A stretch of 64,000 bases of DNA, from the NCBI RefSeq assembly GCF_041381155.1, contig NC_091135.1, positions 4,791,620 to 4,855,619 of the forward strand, in the 5' to 3' direction. Shown piece after piece: positions 34,849 to 48,300 of the stretch; within the stretch, counting starts at the first letter, position 1; each line of letters begins with the position of its first letter. The notes under the pieces are model-generated. The model saw only the letters and a list, made by a program, of their open reading frames with translations, did no database searches and was not told where the DNA came from. This stretch comes from Argopecten irradians (lineage: Eukaryota; Mollusca; Bivalvia; Pectinida; Pectinidae). The translations under genes and the position numbers were made by a program.

Positions 34849-35529
34849 GTAGGTATACATATTGTCTTCAACTCCAGGGGGTTAGGATAGCATGCTGTGA
34901 CAGCCTCTGTTCCTGTATAACTATACTTATTATTATAGATTAATTGCACAGCTCGCTGACAAAAATATAGTATATTTTGGAGTTCCATGCAGTATCTTTC
35001 TCTTATATATATTCTCATATACACATGTTGACGTGGTCACGTGACATTTACAATATATGTAGTGGATCACAGTTCAGCCAGGTGTATCAATGCCAAAAAT
35101 AGATCGAAAGGCCTACTTCTGTCCGTATTGATACCAGCGCTAGGGTGGATTATTTAGGTATTTAAAACTTTCGTCGCGTATATTTCAGTTAAGATAATTA
35201 TATGTTGATTTGTTGTCTTATAAGTCACTGATGACTTAATATTACTCATACTCACGTGGAAATTGGATAATGTTACTGTAAACATCGTTGCACTGTATGT
35301 AATGGCGGCCATTGTTTCGGGTCATTGACCCAGGTATCAAGCAGGGACCTTGTAGGGGCATTTATCTTCGCCAATGAGGTGAAACTTCTCAATATAACTT
35401 CCTTTTGCATCCGAGGGTAACTCTTCTTTGTAATCAAACGATATGATTCGATGAAAGCATAGCCTGACTAGGGGTCCTCAAAATTAAAAAAAGACCTATC
35501 TACATTTCATACAGCATGTGTATTTTATG
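34849..35529. other. No gene confirmed
   Basis: It holds CCAAT-type and ATGGCGGCC (about 35302) motifs. If 34750-34848 is an exon, this would be the start of its intron. Confidence 0.35.
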
Positions 35530-37460
35530 AAACTGATGATATATACTGAGCCCATGAACATATGCTTAAAGATGTTATTGACGAACACCTTTCTATAAAT
35601 GAAAAGGTACCCAAATTTAACAAGCCGCCCCTCCCCCCATCTTTTTTAACAGTAAGTTACGCAAGGCTGTGTATGCGTTTTTACTTCTTCGTGGGCCAAA
35701 GTCCAAGCACTTCTGGCCTACAGTCAAGCCTTTTCTGTCCAACAAAGAATGTACAGAAAACACCACTGTCTTGTGTGAAGATGACAAGGTGGTCACTGAC
35801 CAAACTATAGTGTGCGAAATATTCAATTCATATTTTGTAAACGTTGCCAATGGTATTGGGGCTGACCTAAATAGCAATGACCTGTCGAATCATTTTAGTA
35901 ACCCAGATATCAAAAACTATCGTAGTACAGACACCAAATTTGGTTTCACCCCTATAGAGCCCGCAGAGCTCGACAAAGCAATAAAAACTAGATATCAAAA
36001 AAAAAAAATAAACTGGCGTAGATGGTATACCTGCCAAAATTTTACAACTTGGCTCTGACCCACTATCACTGCCCCTAACAAATTTGGTTAATTTCTGTAT
36101 AGCAGAAAATAAATTCCCAGATAGACAAAAGCAGACTCAAGTTACCCCTATTATAAAAAAAATAGGATCCAATGAATGAGGAGAATTATAGACCTGTGAG
36201 TGTTTTACCCTCTCTATCTAAAGTTTTTGAACGGATCATCCACAACCAACTTTGTTCATATTTCGATTCAATTTTTAATCCTTTTCTCGCTGCTTTCAGG
36301 AAGGGCTTTGGGTGCCAGACTACTCGGCTGCGACTCCTGAAGGATTGGCGTCAGGCCTTGAATGGCAATAGATATGTTGGTGCCAAGGAAATGCATCTAT
36401 CTAAGGCCTTTGAATGCCTCCTGATGGACTGTTGGTGGAGAAGCTGTGGGCATATGGACTTAATAGTTCATCATAAGATCTTGTCCGCAGGTACTTCAGC
36501 AACAGGCTCCAACGGACTAGTCTGCAGGGGCCCAATACCAGTGCCTGGAAGCAGCTGGCTAAGGGAGTAAGGGTCGATTGTTGGCCCACTTTTGTTTAAC
36601 ATTTTCATTAATGACATGTTTTACCATATAGAAAAATGTAATTTATATAACTATGCAGATGACAACACCCTTTCTTTTGCCAGTAATGACAATATCACTG
36701 TTTCAAATACAATGGGAAAAGAGAGTCAGAATTTTATAAATTGGTTTGGTAAAAATTGGATGCAGGCAAATCCGGAAAAAAATTCAAGCAACCTGTTTAT
36801 GCAAAAGAACTGTAAACCTCATCCCTTCCTTCAACATTGGCAACCAAGAAATTCAATGTGAAGGTTCTGTAATATTATTGGGTGTTGACATCGACTCTGA
36901 TTTAAAATTCGATTTATATATTGCCAACATTTGTAGACAAGCCTCAAAACAACTTTGTATTTTAAACAGAATTGGCTGTTATCTTAGCAAGAAGTGCAAA
37001 ATCACTATTTTTAAATCTTTTATTTTTTCAAACTTTGATATTGCCCTTGAGCATGGCACTTATGTAGTATGAAAACGCAAGAAAACAAGGGAAGATCCAG
37101 GAAAGGGCTGTTCGTTTCATTGAAAGCGATTTTACTAGCCCTCTACACATACTGTTAGAAAGAAATAAGTGTTATTTCCTTCATGTTAGGAGAATACGAA
37201 GTATGGCCGTTGAAGTTTTAAAGATTTTACTTGGTATTAGTCCACATAATAATGCGTAAATTTTGTAGTCTCACATTACACTTTTAGACATGACTTCACG
37301 GCAAAAGTACCACAGGTCAGGACCACAAGTTATGGCAAGAAATCGTTCCGTTTTGAGGCACTCCAGGTGTAGAATAGTCTTCCGAATGATATCAGAATGG
37401 CCGAATCCATCGATCACTGTCTTCAGAAGAAGCTGCAACATTTGTACCAACTACGATTTT
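35530..37460 (+). mobile_element. LINE fragment (CR1/Jockey-like), copy B
   Basis: Same insertion as bases 1-1440, but here the linker before the reverse transcriptase is visible: a DEHLSINEKV-like block near 35580 and a KHFWPTVKPFLSNK block near 35705. A poly-A-like indel region at about 36000 follows. The RT core comes next (YRPVSVLPSLSKVFERIIHNQL from about 36187; YADD at 36652-36663). Frames are broken in several places. It is 5' truncated with no endonuclease domain seen. It lies between the candidate UNG2-like exon (34750) and UNG exon 1 of copy B. Confidence 0.9.
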
Positions 37461-38604
37461 TTGTAAATATTGAACTTATTTGTTGCTTTCTGTGTTTTTC
37501 CTGCTGCTTTTAATGCATATCTTACTTTAGTTTTGTTTATTTTGTTTTTTAGATGCTTATTTTTATTGCTTGTGTCTCAAATGTCAGTCTTATTAGTGTA
37601 CTCTTAATTATTTTCTTAGATGTTGTATTGCTGTTTTAGAGTATGCTTTAGACCTATCCACATTGATCCGCCATCTTGAAATTTTAGAGTTATCCTCCCT
37701 TTGATCGGAGTAAGACACTTCCAGCTTACAACTATCTGCATTTTTGAGTCGATGAATCGATTTTTCCCAATTTGTTACACGTTTCTTTGCTGTGTTGTTG
37801 GTAAAACTTTTTGGACTACATATATGTATGTGTTTTTTCTCGTAGATATTGGATAGTTTCCCCACTTTTTCGTTCATTTTTTGAGTGGGCGTGAGTGGAT
37901 ATTAAAAGATTCATTGGAGGGTCCATTCGACTTCATGAGTCCGATCCTACGTCTTCCACCTTTCCCGAGACTGTATTAAAGCATGGCGAAATTAACATGT
38001 TGTAATACACTGGTCACTGTAATGTTCTCACTAAAACATCTAACATATGTGTATAGATAGCAAATTTTAAAAAAGTAACTGTGTATTCTCTAGCAATTCC
38101 AAACTTGAAAATCATGATGTCCCTCTACAAACTGTTTTTGCCACTGATTTTATGTTATACATGTAGTGTATGAATTACTTTTAAAGTAACTATAAACTTT
38201 ATAGTTAGTTTAAAAGTAATTCGTAAGTGCATGATCCAAATTGGTGACTTGTTAACTTATAACGCACTGTGTACATGTACCTTTGATTAATTATAGGCAA
38301 GGCTATTATGATATAGGACTCTTTCATTTCATTTGGAATCATTTTTACTCAAAACCTAATACAAGTTGTCAATATTTGGTATACGTGTCATCATTCAAAC
38401 AAATGAATTACTGTGTGGTTGTTGTTGTATTTGAATTGGACACAGAAAAAATATACTGTAGATTAAGGATTGTGTATTTTTTTTCATTATAAAAATCCCC
38501 TTTCAAACCAAAAGTATCAATAGGGTAACATTTGTGCATACATATATTTCTTTTCTGCAACCTAGTGTCTGGAAATAAAATTGTTAAAACTTGCAATCGC
38601 TGTG

Positions 38605-38853
38605 CACAGGGATCTGAGAATTAGTTACAGATTATATAATTATGGACTCAACAGAGTGCCCGAAGACCATTTTGAGGCTTTTTAGGGGTCTAAATCGGTA
38701 AAAATCATACTCTACATAGTACTATATAAGACTATATAGAGTATGATTTTTATCGATTTTTGATCTAGACCCCTAAAACGCCTAAAAATGGTCTTAAGGC
38801 ACCCTTGTGGGTCCATAATTATATAATCTGTGACTTAATTCTCAGATCCATGT
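38605..38853. mobile_element. Palindromic MITE, family 1, copy B
   Basis: Counterpart of 2590-2843: same CACAGGGATCTGAG termini and central fold. It differs by a few substitutions and an 8-9 base indel next to the loop. Confidence 0.85.
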
Positions 38854-38869
38854 ATCACTGTACATGTGT

Positions 38870-40310
38870 TGTCAATGTTTCTGCTACTTGTAATAGTTTG
38901 AATCAATTGTTTATGTGAAGCCAAATCTTACATGGATTATTTGACTTGTACCTTGAAAGGTTTGCTTTTTCCTGAAAGACTTGGTAAATAATGAAAGTCT
39001 ATTCAATGCAATCAGAAACATTCAATGCCATTCATCATCCCTTTAGTAGGTGTTTAGCACGCTGGTAAGTCAAAGACCCACTATAGACTAATATATAGAA
39101 ATATTAGTCTATAGTGGGTCTTTGGCTTACCAACGTCCTAAACACCTATGCTTTAGGAAGATAAATGTATTTTTAAATTATCTATATTCAAAATGAAATG
39201 GAAATGCTCTCCTTACATATACTTCATTGCAATTTTTTGATATATTTAGATATACATGAGTGAATCCTGAATATGAACATAGTTTCAAATAAAAATACAT
39301 TTGAAATGATCTACATGTAAATCTTAAAAGTTGGTAAGCAAATGACAACAAAAGGTAATCAGTGGTAGGCGGTGCTCGTCTAAATGAAGATGAAGCTGAG
39401 AGAATGTACATGTATGTACTTAATGTGTGTATATTTATGTGAGTTGTATTCCACCGCCTTCATGAAGAATTTAAAATCTCTTCCATTGTTATGTGTTAAC
39501 ATATTAAAGTACATTGTCAACAATTAATCAATGTATTTATAGTTTAATGTTAACTATATACAAATAATAATACATGCACATACATCATACCATGCTGTGA
39601 TACAAATATACTATGATGATGCATGATACTGCAGTTATTGATATAAAAATGCACAGAATAAAGTTTTTTTCTCTTTTTAGAACATAGTACATTGTAACTA
39701 TGCTAGAAATCCATCTATATATGAATCACATTTTAGCCAGTGTGGTACCTTCATACTTCAGAAACACAGAATCAGGGATCCTATATATCAAAAACTGCAA
39801 AGAAAACTTGGCTTATCTACACATGTATTGTATTTATTTGTTATTTATTATATATAAATACAATACACTTACGTTTAGGCTGATCAAAGTTCTTCAAAGT
39901 GATTGATATGCATCTTAGGATATTTTTTTGTAAATTTCTTGTGAAATTTATTATTACAGAAGCTAGCACACGTTCCAAACCAAAAGAAAACTATCTGCAA
40001 ATCTTGATATTTCCAATTATTTTTTCAAGCTGGCATAAATCTTGTGCATCATCCTCACTAGCCTCACTGAATTTTTCCTTTTATAGAAATGACCATGACA
40101 GTGACACATAGCCCATGGCAAACTGTAGAAAAATATTTATACTTAGTATAATATGTAAAGCACTTCATAAATAATGATGATTGTAGGAGAATTGGAAGAC
40201 ATACTTGTTTGTTATTTGATATGGAATACGGATGGATAATACATTAGATATTTATGAAAAATGATTGTTTTATATTCTCTTTCAGACATGGATACATAAC
40301 CTATACTCTT
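38870..40310 (+). repeat. Left arm of the large inverted repeat, copy B
   Basis: Counterpart of 2860-4300. It pairs in reverse complement with about 56880-57990. No gene is seen. Confidence 0.75.
39047..39148. mobile_element. Short palindromic MITE, copy B
   Basis: Same element and same position as 3036-3137. Its presence in both copies puts its insertion before the A/B split. Confidence 0.8.
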
Positions 40311-42008
40311 TTCTATTCAGTGACATTTTCCATACCATTACTTCCAGAAATGGTTAATTATTATCCAGGTTAGTTTCAAGTAAGGATTTATAAGAGTCCA
40401 AGTCATTGGTTTGAAGATTGTATTGCTTTCAAATGACTGTGACATGGCCTTGGACTAGTATAAAACAAAATCTCAGTTGTGTACATACATTGTAATAACC
40501 AAATATGCATTATATATTATATACACCAGGAATAAAATCAAAAAAGGAACAAAAGGTTTTTGGGTAAACTATAGTCCTTTTAAATTTGGGAAAAGTTTAT
40601 AATAGCGGCGTAATTGGATATTTGACCATTCTCATTTTGGTAGAAAATTATCATTTTGAAGAAGTGTTGTAACACCTCGAATTTTATTGCAAGATTCAGT
40701 GAAACAGATTTTTTTAGCTCCATCATAAAAAAGCTTAAGTTTATCGTAGATATATGTAGAAGATGTATGATAAATATGAAGACATTTACAACCATACATG
40801 TAAGTCTTAAAATGTGCTGAAAATAAGACAAAGGGGCATTTTTTTCACAAAAGTGTTTTTTAGCTTCAAAAGGCGATTTCTTAAGTTTAGAGGAGAATTT
40901 CAGGCATTAAATGTAATTGTTGTAAAAACATAGACATACACTTTCGAATGTTGTCTGCATCTACATTTGTACATGTTATGATGTACATAATAACTATTCA
41001 TTTAATTAAAGACTCTATAGGAAGATAGATTTAAGATTAAATATTTAAACCATGCATACTTTCAGATGTGGTTTATTAGATGACAACTTCAGTCCACATG
41101 CTCATATTTAAAGTTTGTTCCAATTGGTTATGATAGTGGGAAATGTTTACATACATACAGTATAGTGTACATAACACAATTTAACAAAATGTTGTTAGGG
41201 TAACATTAAATACTTTATTCAGTTTAAACACATATGTTTCACATTCTATAAATAATCATTAGCATAAGCATAGTATTTTATAGCATAAAGGGGTCAAGAA
41301 CCATCAAGAACCGTGTATATCATGTATATGGCGAGAGGTCAAACTTCTACATGTGCCATGGCCGAAGACACAATATTTATTGATCTATTTCACTGAAAAC
41401 GGCTACTTGTAAGTGTTAGAATTAAATCAAAGATGCTTACACACAAATAGACTATGTACAGTGTAATACCGCCATTATCACGCTACCGACGACTTTGAAT
41501 CGTTTGTATTAGATATGACTTGACAGTTAACAATATTCTTTCACGTGGTTTAACCAACAGTTCAAGATCCAAACGTAACACACATGTACCTCTAAAGTTT
41601 CGTAATTAACGTGTTTTACGCGAAAGATCTACTACTATACAATTCTCTGTCCTTCCATGTAAACCGGAAGTTGCTTTACTCCCGACCCCAATATCGCTTT
41701 TCAAAGGGCGATAACTCAAAAAAAAGTTTTGTGGATGGGTCTACATTAGCATGTACCATGTCAATTTTTAACTTTTGCCATTTATTGCATGCATGGGCTT
41801 TGTGTTTGCATGACCTATAACAATTTAGTGTTATTTTACTCTGCCTTCTGTGATGCATGCTTCCTCCTGTTATATATCTCTGTGATGTCTCTTTTATTTT
41901 CGTTACAGTAGTAAGAATAGCTCTACTGAACTAAAGTTGCTTTGTTGTAAAAAGCACGACTTTTAATAAAAATTCTTGTATCTTGCATCTAGTATATATG
42001 GTGGATAA
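40311..42008. other. No gene seen (copy B), upstream of UNG exon 1
   Basis: Counterpart of 4301-5865 up to about 41910. The last ~100 bases (41915-42008) are private to B. A possible acceptor 'tttcgttacag' lies at 41898-41908 but leads into stops. Confidence 0.4.
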
Positions 42009-42374
42009 ATGTGCAACTTACGTAATATTGTCACAACTCCCCGACTTACCCCAAACAAAGATGGCGGATGTGACGTACATGTCGACTTCGAGAACGTTCG
42101 GTGTTATCTATTTCAAAAACGTATCATAACAGGAAATAGTCCCTGCTTGTCTGTCCTTCTTCTACGTATGTATTCAATACCAAACATGGCTAGATATAAC
42201 ATAAATCATTATCTAGCGAGCGACAGCTGGAGATGTGTACTAGGGATGGAATTTACAAAACCCTACTTTCAACAGCTTCAGCAAAAATTAGCACTAGATT
42301 ATGCGAATGGGAAACAGAATTTCCCTCCACTAGACTTAATTTTCAATGCCTTTAATTTAACTCCATTGGACAAG
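42009..42374 (+). other. UNG: UNG copy B exon 1
   Basis: 122 codons, phase 0, ending LTPLDK before GTAGGT. The DNA just inside includes an AAGATGGCGG motif (about 42058-42067) like a YY1 site, so this stretch may double as promoter or 5' UTR. Confidence 0.8.
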
Positions 42375-45300
42375 GTAGGTGGAATTTAAAATATAATTAT
42401 TACTAACCTGATAAGGACATATGTATGACTTATATACTCATGTCTATTTAACTTGTTAAACAGGGATCATTTTGTTACGCAAATGGAGGATTCTGTGAAA
42501 TGAAAATGGATAAAGTTGATTTAATAATCAAAGTACTGAAAGTACTAAATGGCTCGGTCTCGATGACAGGAGGAATATATTTCTAAGGTCAACACTTTCT
42601 TTTGGCAATAAGAAATACATTTGGCTGGTGTTATTTCCTGCAGTTTTTAGTTTTGAGGATTCCTTGGACACCAAGGTATAAAATAAGAGACACATGCTAA
42701 AATCTTGGGAGCCCATTCTAATATTTCCTATGATGGTATATGCCAAATGATTTTATAGCATTTTAAACATTTTCCTTGTTAATTTGATGTCAATGAAAAT
42801 ATCCATTCTGAATTGCTATTCTCATCAATTTCCTACCCCAGTATCATGATCAGTTAAAAAGTATTGTTTTGCAGTAGAGACAGACAAGAGGCATATTTTT
42901 CTATGCCAAAATGTCTTAAATATAGAATATATCTGTCCTCTAGAAGACTTACCAATATAGTCATACCATTTCTGAATAAATTGGCCAATTGGTTTACTTT
43001 TAACAAGTTTTTGTAATTATATATTCTTTTGTAAAACAGCAAGTTGATTGATATATCCAAACATAATTTAAACCAGCTCTGGATAAAATATCTTCAATAT
43101 ATTACAGCCATTACAAAACACTGGTCCAGTTTCATATAAAATATACATTAATTTATAAATGTGACTTGATAATTTATTTGATGTTATGAAGTTATGGCCA
43201 AAAGTAATCATTCTACATTTTATTTCAATATCAATTGGGTATCTTGTTAGCTCGCCATAGACCATGAAATTGTTTCTACACTTTCTTAAAGATTTTTTTA
43301 CAAAAGTACAAATGAATTGTTTTACAACATTTGTATTTTTAAATCCCCATTCTTCTGACGAGTATAATAAAACTGGCATTACAAGTGAATAAAAAAATTT
43401 CAGTTTAAGATCAACAGGAAGAGATACATTCCGTAGTTTCTTAAAATAGCAAACAAGGATTTAATTGTTTATTCAGCAGTTTTTCCCTTTCTTTTGAAAA
43501 CACTACCATTAGTATTAAAAATATACCTAGATATGTATACCCTTCTTATTAATCTAATTCCATATTCCATAAAGTAAACTGGTGTTGTTGGGCCAATTTA
43601 CGTTTTGAGAATATTACAACTTTTATCTTTCTGATATTAAGTTTTAATTTCCATAAATCGCAATATTGTTCAAATTCATTTAACATTTGTTATAGACCAT
43701 CAGATGTTTCTGATATCAAAACAGTGTCATCGGCATATAAAAAGATAAAAAATTTGTATTGTATATATGGAATTTTAAGATAATATGAAACTACCACCAC
43801 ATCTCCATTTCGCCCCGAAATTGATTTGCTCCCGATCTAATATGATTCCAATTACAGAAATCATTATTGTAACAATTTTGATGCTTGAGGTGAGATATTG
43901 ATTTCATTTTTTCCGTTGCGGGATAACTGTCACTAGTAGGGTCTAAATGTGTGGGGCGAACCAACTTCGGAGCGAAATATTTTCGGGACGAAAAGTCTAG
44001 ATACATCTTAAGCAATTCACGTAAAAATTCAGATACATTCTTAAGCAATTCACGTAAAAATTCAAACAAAAGATCATTTGGATAGTGTACATGGTAAGGA
44101 TATGAAAGCAGTAATCTGCTCTTCCCATTTCAACATTACAGATACGCTTATTTCAGTAACTTTCATTTTCAAAATTTGCGATTTGAAATTCCCGGTAAAA
44201 TCAAAGTTGTTGAATACACTGCCGCTAGGAACGCTAGTATCTGCGAGCAATTTCTAAACCAATCATATTGAGGAAATTGACTGAAAGAGAATTTGCACCA
44301 CGATCACAAAGGCGAGGTCGTAATGACCTCGCCAAAAAAGGGCGTCATAGTTTTACATGGCAACATCACTAATGCAACTTTTCACATTATTACTCAAATG
44401 GAAACAAATTTCATTATCTAAATGTTTGTAAAAGTCACAAAAATCACCTCTATAGAAATAAAAATAGAACACAGATAAAATCTCAGTTATATAGTGAAAA
44501 AGAGTTTGGTCGAGTTGTAATCGGGCTGTGTGTGTCCGATATGTACAGTTGACAAATCTCGCCAGTCTTGAACCCAGCACCTGACGTTGTACAGGTGTTT
44601 TACGTAGCTGATGACTGTAGATGACATGTATGTTTAAATGTATGTACTCACCAAGAGCCACATTTCCTGGTAGTATACTTTTACTGTCAGTGACCTACTC
44701 CAACGATGTATAGACCTATCTTGCTATCCATATAACTTTTTTGAGTTATCGCCCTTTGTAAAGCGAAAGTGGCGCCTGGAGTAAACAATGGTAGCTCTAT
44801 TCTGTTAATTTTCGTTCTCAAACAGTTATTTTTAATCATATTAGTTATTATCTAAATATTTACGTTGGTTATAATTGTTTTACTGTTATTATTCAAATTT
44901 TAGGGTTTTTTTTATCTAATAGCACGTTATCATTTTCTAGCTCACGTTATATGTTTGCTACTGACTTATCTTTACCTTTGCATGCGTTAGTCTTTTGTAA
45001 ATGATGTAAGATTCAGTGGCTGATGTTATTATTTATTGTGCATGATTATTATTTTAATTTCCCTTGTTATTGCCAGCATGTTATGTGATTTTTATGTGGA
45101 ACTTTGTTAGCATCAACAGAACATGTGATTATTTACATGACCGTGTTACGATTAAGTTAAAAACGTTATTTTTCCGTGAAAGCGTTATTTTTCCATGCAA
45201 ATACCGCTTTTCCATTGTTCTCACTGACCCCCTATGGCGACAGCGCAGTGAGCCGGCGGGCGAGCTTCGCTAGTGTGTTGATCACCGACCCATGACGAGA

Positions 45301-48300
45301 GCACGGCTCGCAATATAAGTCGACTATATCGCTACCGCATCGCATGTGCTGTGCGATCTGTGCAACACAATATGTATATAGTTTTCAGCTACTGTATTTA
45401 CCAAACTTTACTCCGGAGTTTGCATTCATTGTTTAAATTCATAGAAAGTTCTTTTCCATTTCTTGGTCGTCTTTGTAATGATTTACGTATAAGGGTTTGT
45501 GTTGGATTCGGTCATAAGTTAACTATACTGTAGTTCTAATTTGACACGTACCTGTTCCTTGATGATTGGTTTGACGTCACAAATAGTGTAAAACAAGGCT
45601 GTAATATTTCGCCGACAATGTTTACGATTTATATAAACGACCTGGCTGTCGAAATAGCCTTCAATGTCTCTATTTTATTTTACGCAAATGGTATTGCACG
45701 ATACTTCACTATAAGCTATGGCAACTATAGTGGGTGTCTAACTTTCATTTTATTTGTTGTTATCTGCTAATCGACATTACCGACAAATACAAATATCTTG
45801 GATTTTGATTTACCGAATTTCTGAATATGGAAATGCCCGCACGAGAACTAGCAAAATCTACCGTCTTGCCAATGTTTTAAATATTCTATTCATAAATACC
45901 GTTTCGTCCAGTTTGTTAAAAAAGCGTTCCTTTACTTTCTCGGTTCCGGTACAAATGCATCCAATGTCGTCACAAGAGATGATCTAGGATGGAGATTTTG
46001 TAATGTGAAACAAAAAATAGAGGTTTGTATGCTGTGGCTGACGACTCAAAAAGTCATCAGTGGTCAAAAGGAAATGGAGAAGCTGAGAATGTCGGGTAGA
46101 CAAATAACTTACCGAACGATCGTTGATCGACTTCTATGTACCTATTCCTAATGTTAAACAGTGCCTTCTTAAAGCCTGGTATATATTTATCCAGGAAGAT
46201 ACAGCCGACTGATATCGACGACTATGGAATGACATTGGCCAAATAAATGGTAATAGATATATATAACGTATTGTACATTTAAGAATGAACCATAAACAAA
46301 TCTTAGCAAAATTTCGTTGTGGTAACCTAAGCTAAAAGTCGAAACATTTAATTACAGGATCATTTGTGTACTCTATATATGTTCATCTAAATAGTGTTGA
46401 GGATGAAACTCACTTGATCTCATGTACAGTTTTAATTCATTTACCTGTCTCAGTGTGACAGTGATTTTTTTCTTCAAATTAGTGTCTCGTAAGCCAGTTT
46501 GGCTGGATATAATTATCATAGGTTCTAACTTTGAAATAGTTTTCACTTTGATGTAAACTCTCTGTGGTTTTTATGTGATTTTGAGATGTGATACTCAAAT
46601 AAAGTAAATTGCATTGTATTGTATACCATGTAACACCGAGGTTTCATCATCGCGGATCCTGGTGAGTAAGTTTATGATATGCAAATGATTCAGCTAATAG
46701 TTACATTTCATCATATTTAGCAACACTTTATAGTATTTTAGGATTCTCGATACTGTACGCAATGTGGTTGACATTCTCTACGACCCGTATACATTTATAT
46801 CAATCTTAATAACTAATCAGTTAGTGTTATTTCGGACTGAAGAAGGCCCTATAGCGGCTGAATATATATTCCATAGAAATGATTTGATTTTTTTATTTTA
46901 CTTTGAATTTATTTTGGCCTTTTATTTCGGATTATTTATACACTAGCTTTATACCGTTTTTACCTCATTATAATAACTAATCAAATACATATATACCTTA
47001 CATATGTATTATAGTTCTGTAGAAAATGTCACTTCAATTCGACACTTCACGTTGCAGTTTAATGTAGTTAACGCGGACTTAGAATTTAAAAATACATTAA
47101 AACTGAATGATTTCGCCATATTAATCGTACAATGTACGTGTAACCAGAAACATATATACATATGTATGTATGTTTCTGGTGTAACAACCACTTGAGATAT
47201 TTGCTGTAATTATTAATATGATCAATGGACAGGTCTGCACTACATACGGCCGCGATCGTTTCAACTTTGCAGTTGATCAGATCATTTTTTAAACAAAAAT
47301 CAAAACAAAACATACATCAATACGACTTTCGTAGAGAACCTGTGCGATATTGGGTGACTGAATAAATAATATAAACTTTGTACATTTGAATTCAAAAATT
47401 CTTATTTTCTAGCTTTACTTTTCTCGTACAGCAAATAATTTACCATGTACACGTAATCTACCGCTCCGATGATGTATTTTGTTAAAATGGAGGAAGTAAA
47501 GAGAATAATGTACAAAATTTACTTCACCTTCCTAGGTGTAATTACGTATCATAGCCTTCACGCCTGTATACCGCCCCAGGGGATGGCATACGACATCACG
47601 GATGTGTATTTCACGGTCGGTTGATCATCAGACGTCGTGCCATATATAGGGGTGAAACCGAATCATTTGTTATCGTCAATTTACCTGTGTGACTCGTACC
47701 CGTAAACGAAGTTATATTACTTGTGAAGGTACATTAACCTGAGACATAGAATAGATAATAGTTCAATAGTAGCGTATGTTAGATATAGACTGTAATACCT
47801 CTGGTATTCATATCAATCAATCGAATCAAAAAAGTTAATTTATTTCATATACGTATCAAAAGTGACAGTCCTTCCTAAACCAGACATCTATCTGTCATGA
47901 TGTGTAAGTCTGGTGTCAGGGCCAGAGTATCTCGGGCTAACCTGGTAGAAATAGCGAATGTTCAGTTTTCAATATTTTGCATAGATGAAATCATGATCAT
48001 ACTAGAGTTTCAATGAGTGTAATCAAGGATATATCCGCGGTCTAATAAAACTGAATGTAAAATGTAAAAAATGGGTTTGTAATATTTTAATCTAGATGTA
48101 TTTGTAATACTTGGATTAAAATAATTGATAAAACCAAGGACGTATATGAATCACTTATAAATCCTTGATAAAACTTTGTGATAATAGAACACGACTTATC
48201 TCATTATAGAATGGAGAGTTTCCAAATCAACTTGATTTCATTGAAAATATAAATTTTAACCCCTTCTCCCTATAATGTTTTATGGAACTCACGAAATTCT

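Noticed and set aside
41898-41908. Splice acceptor TTTCGTTACAG linking the 34750 exon to UNG exon 1
   Set aside because: Reading on from it soon meets stops in the frame set by the upstream exon, so I did not use it to build a gene model.
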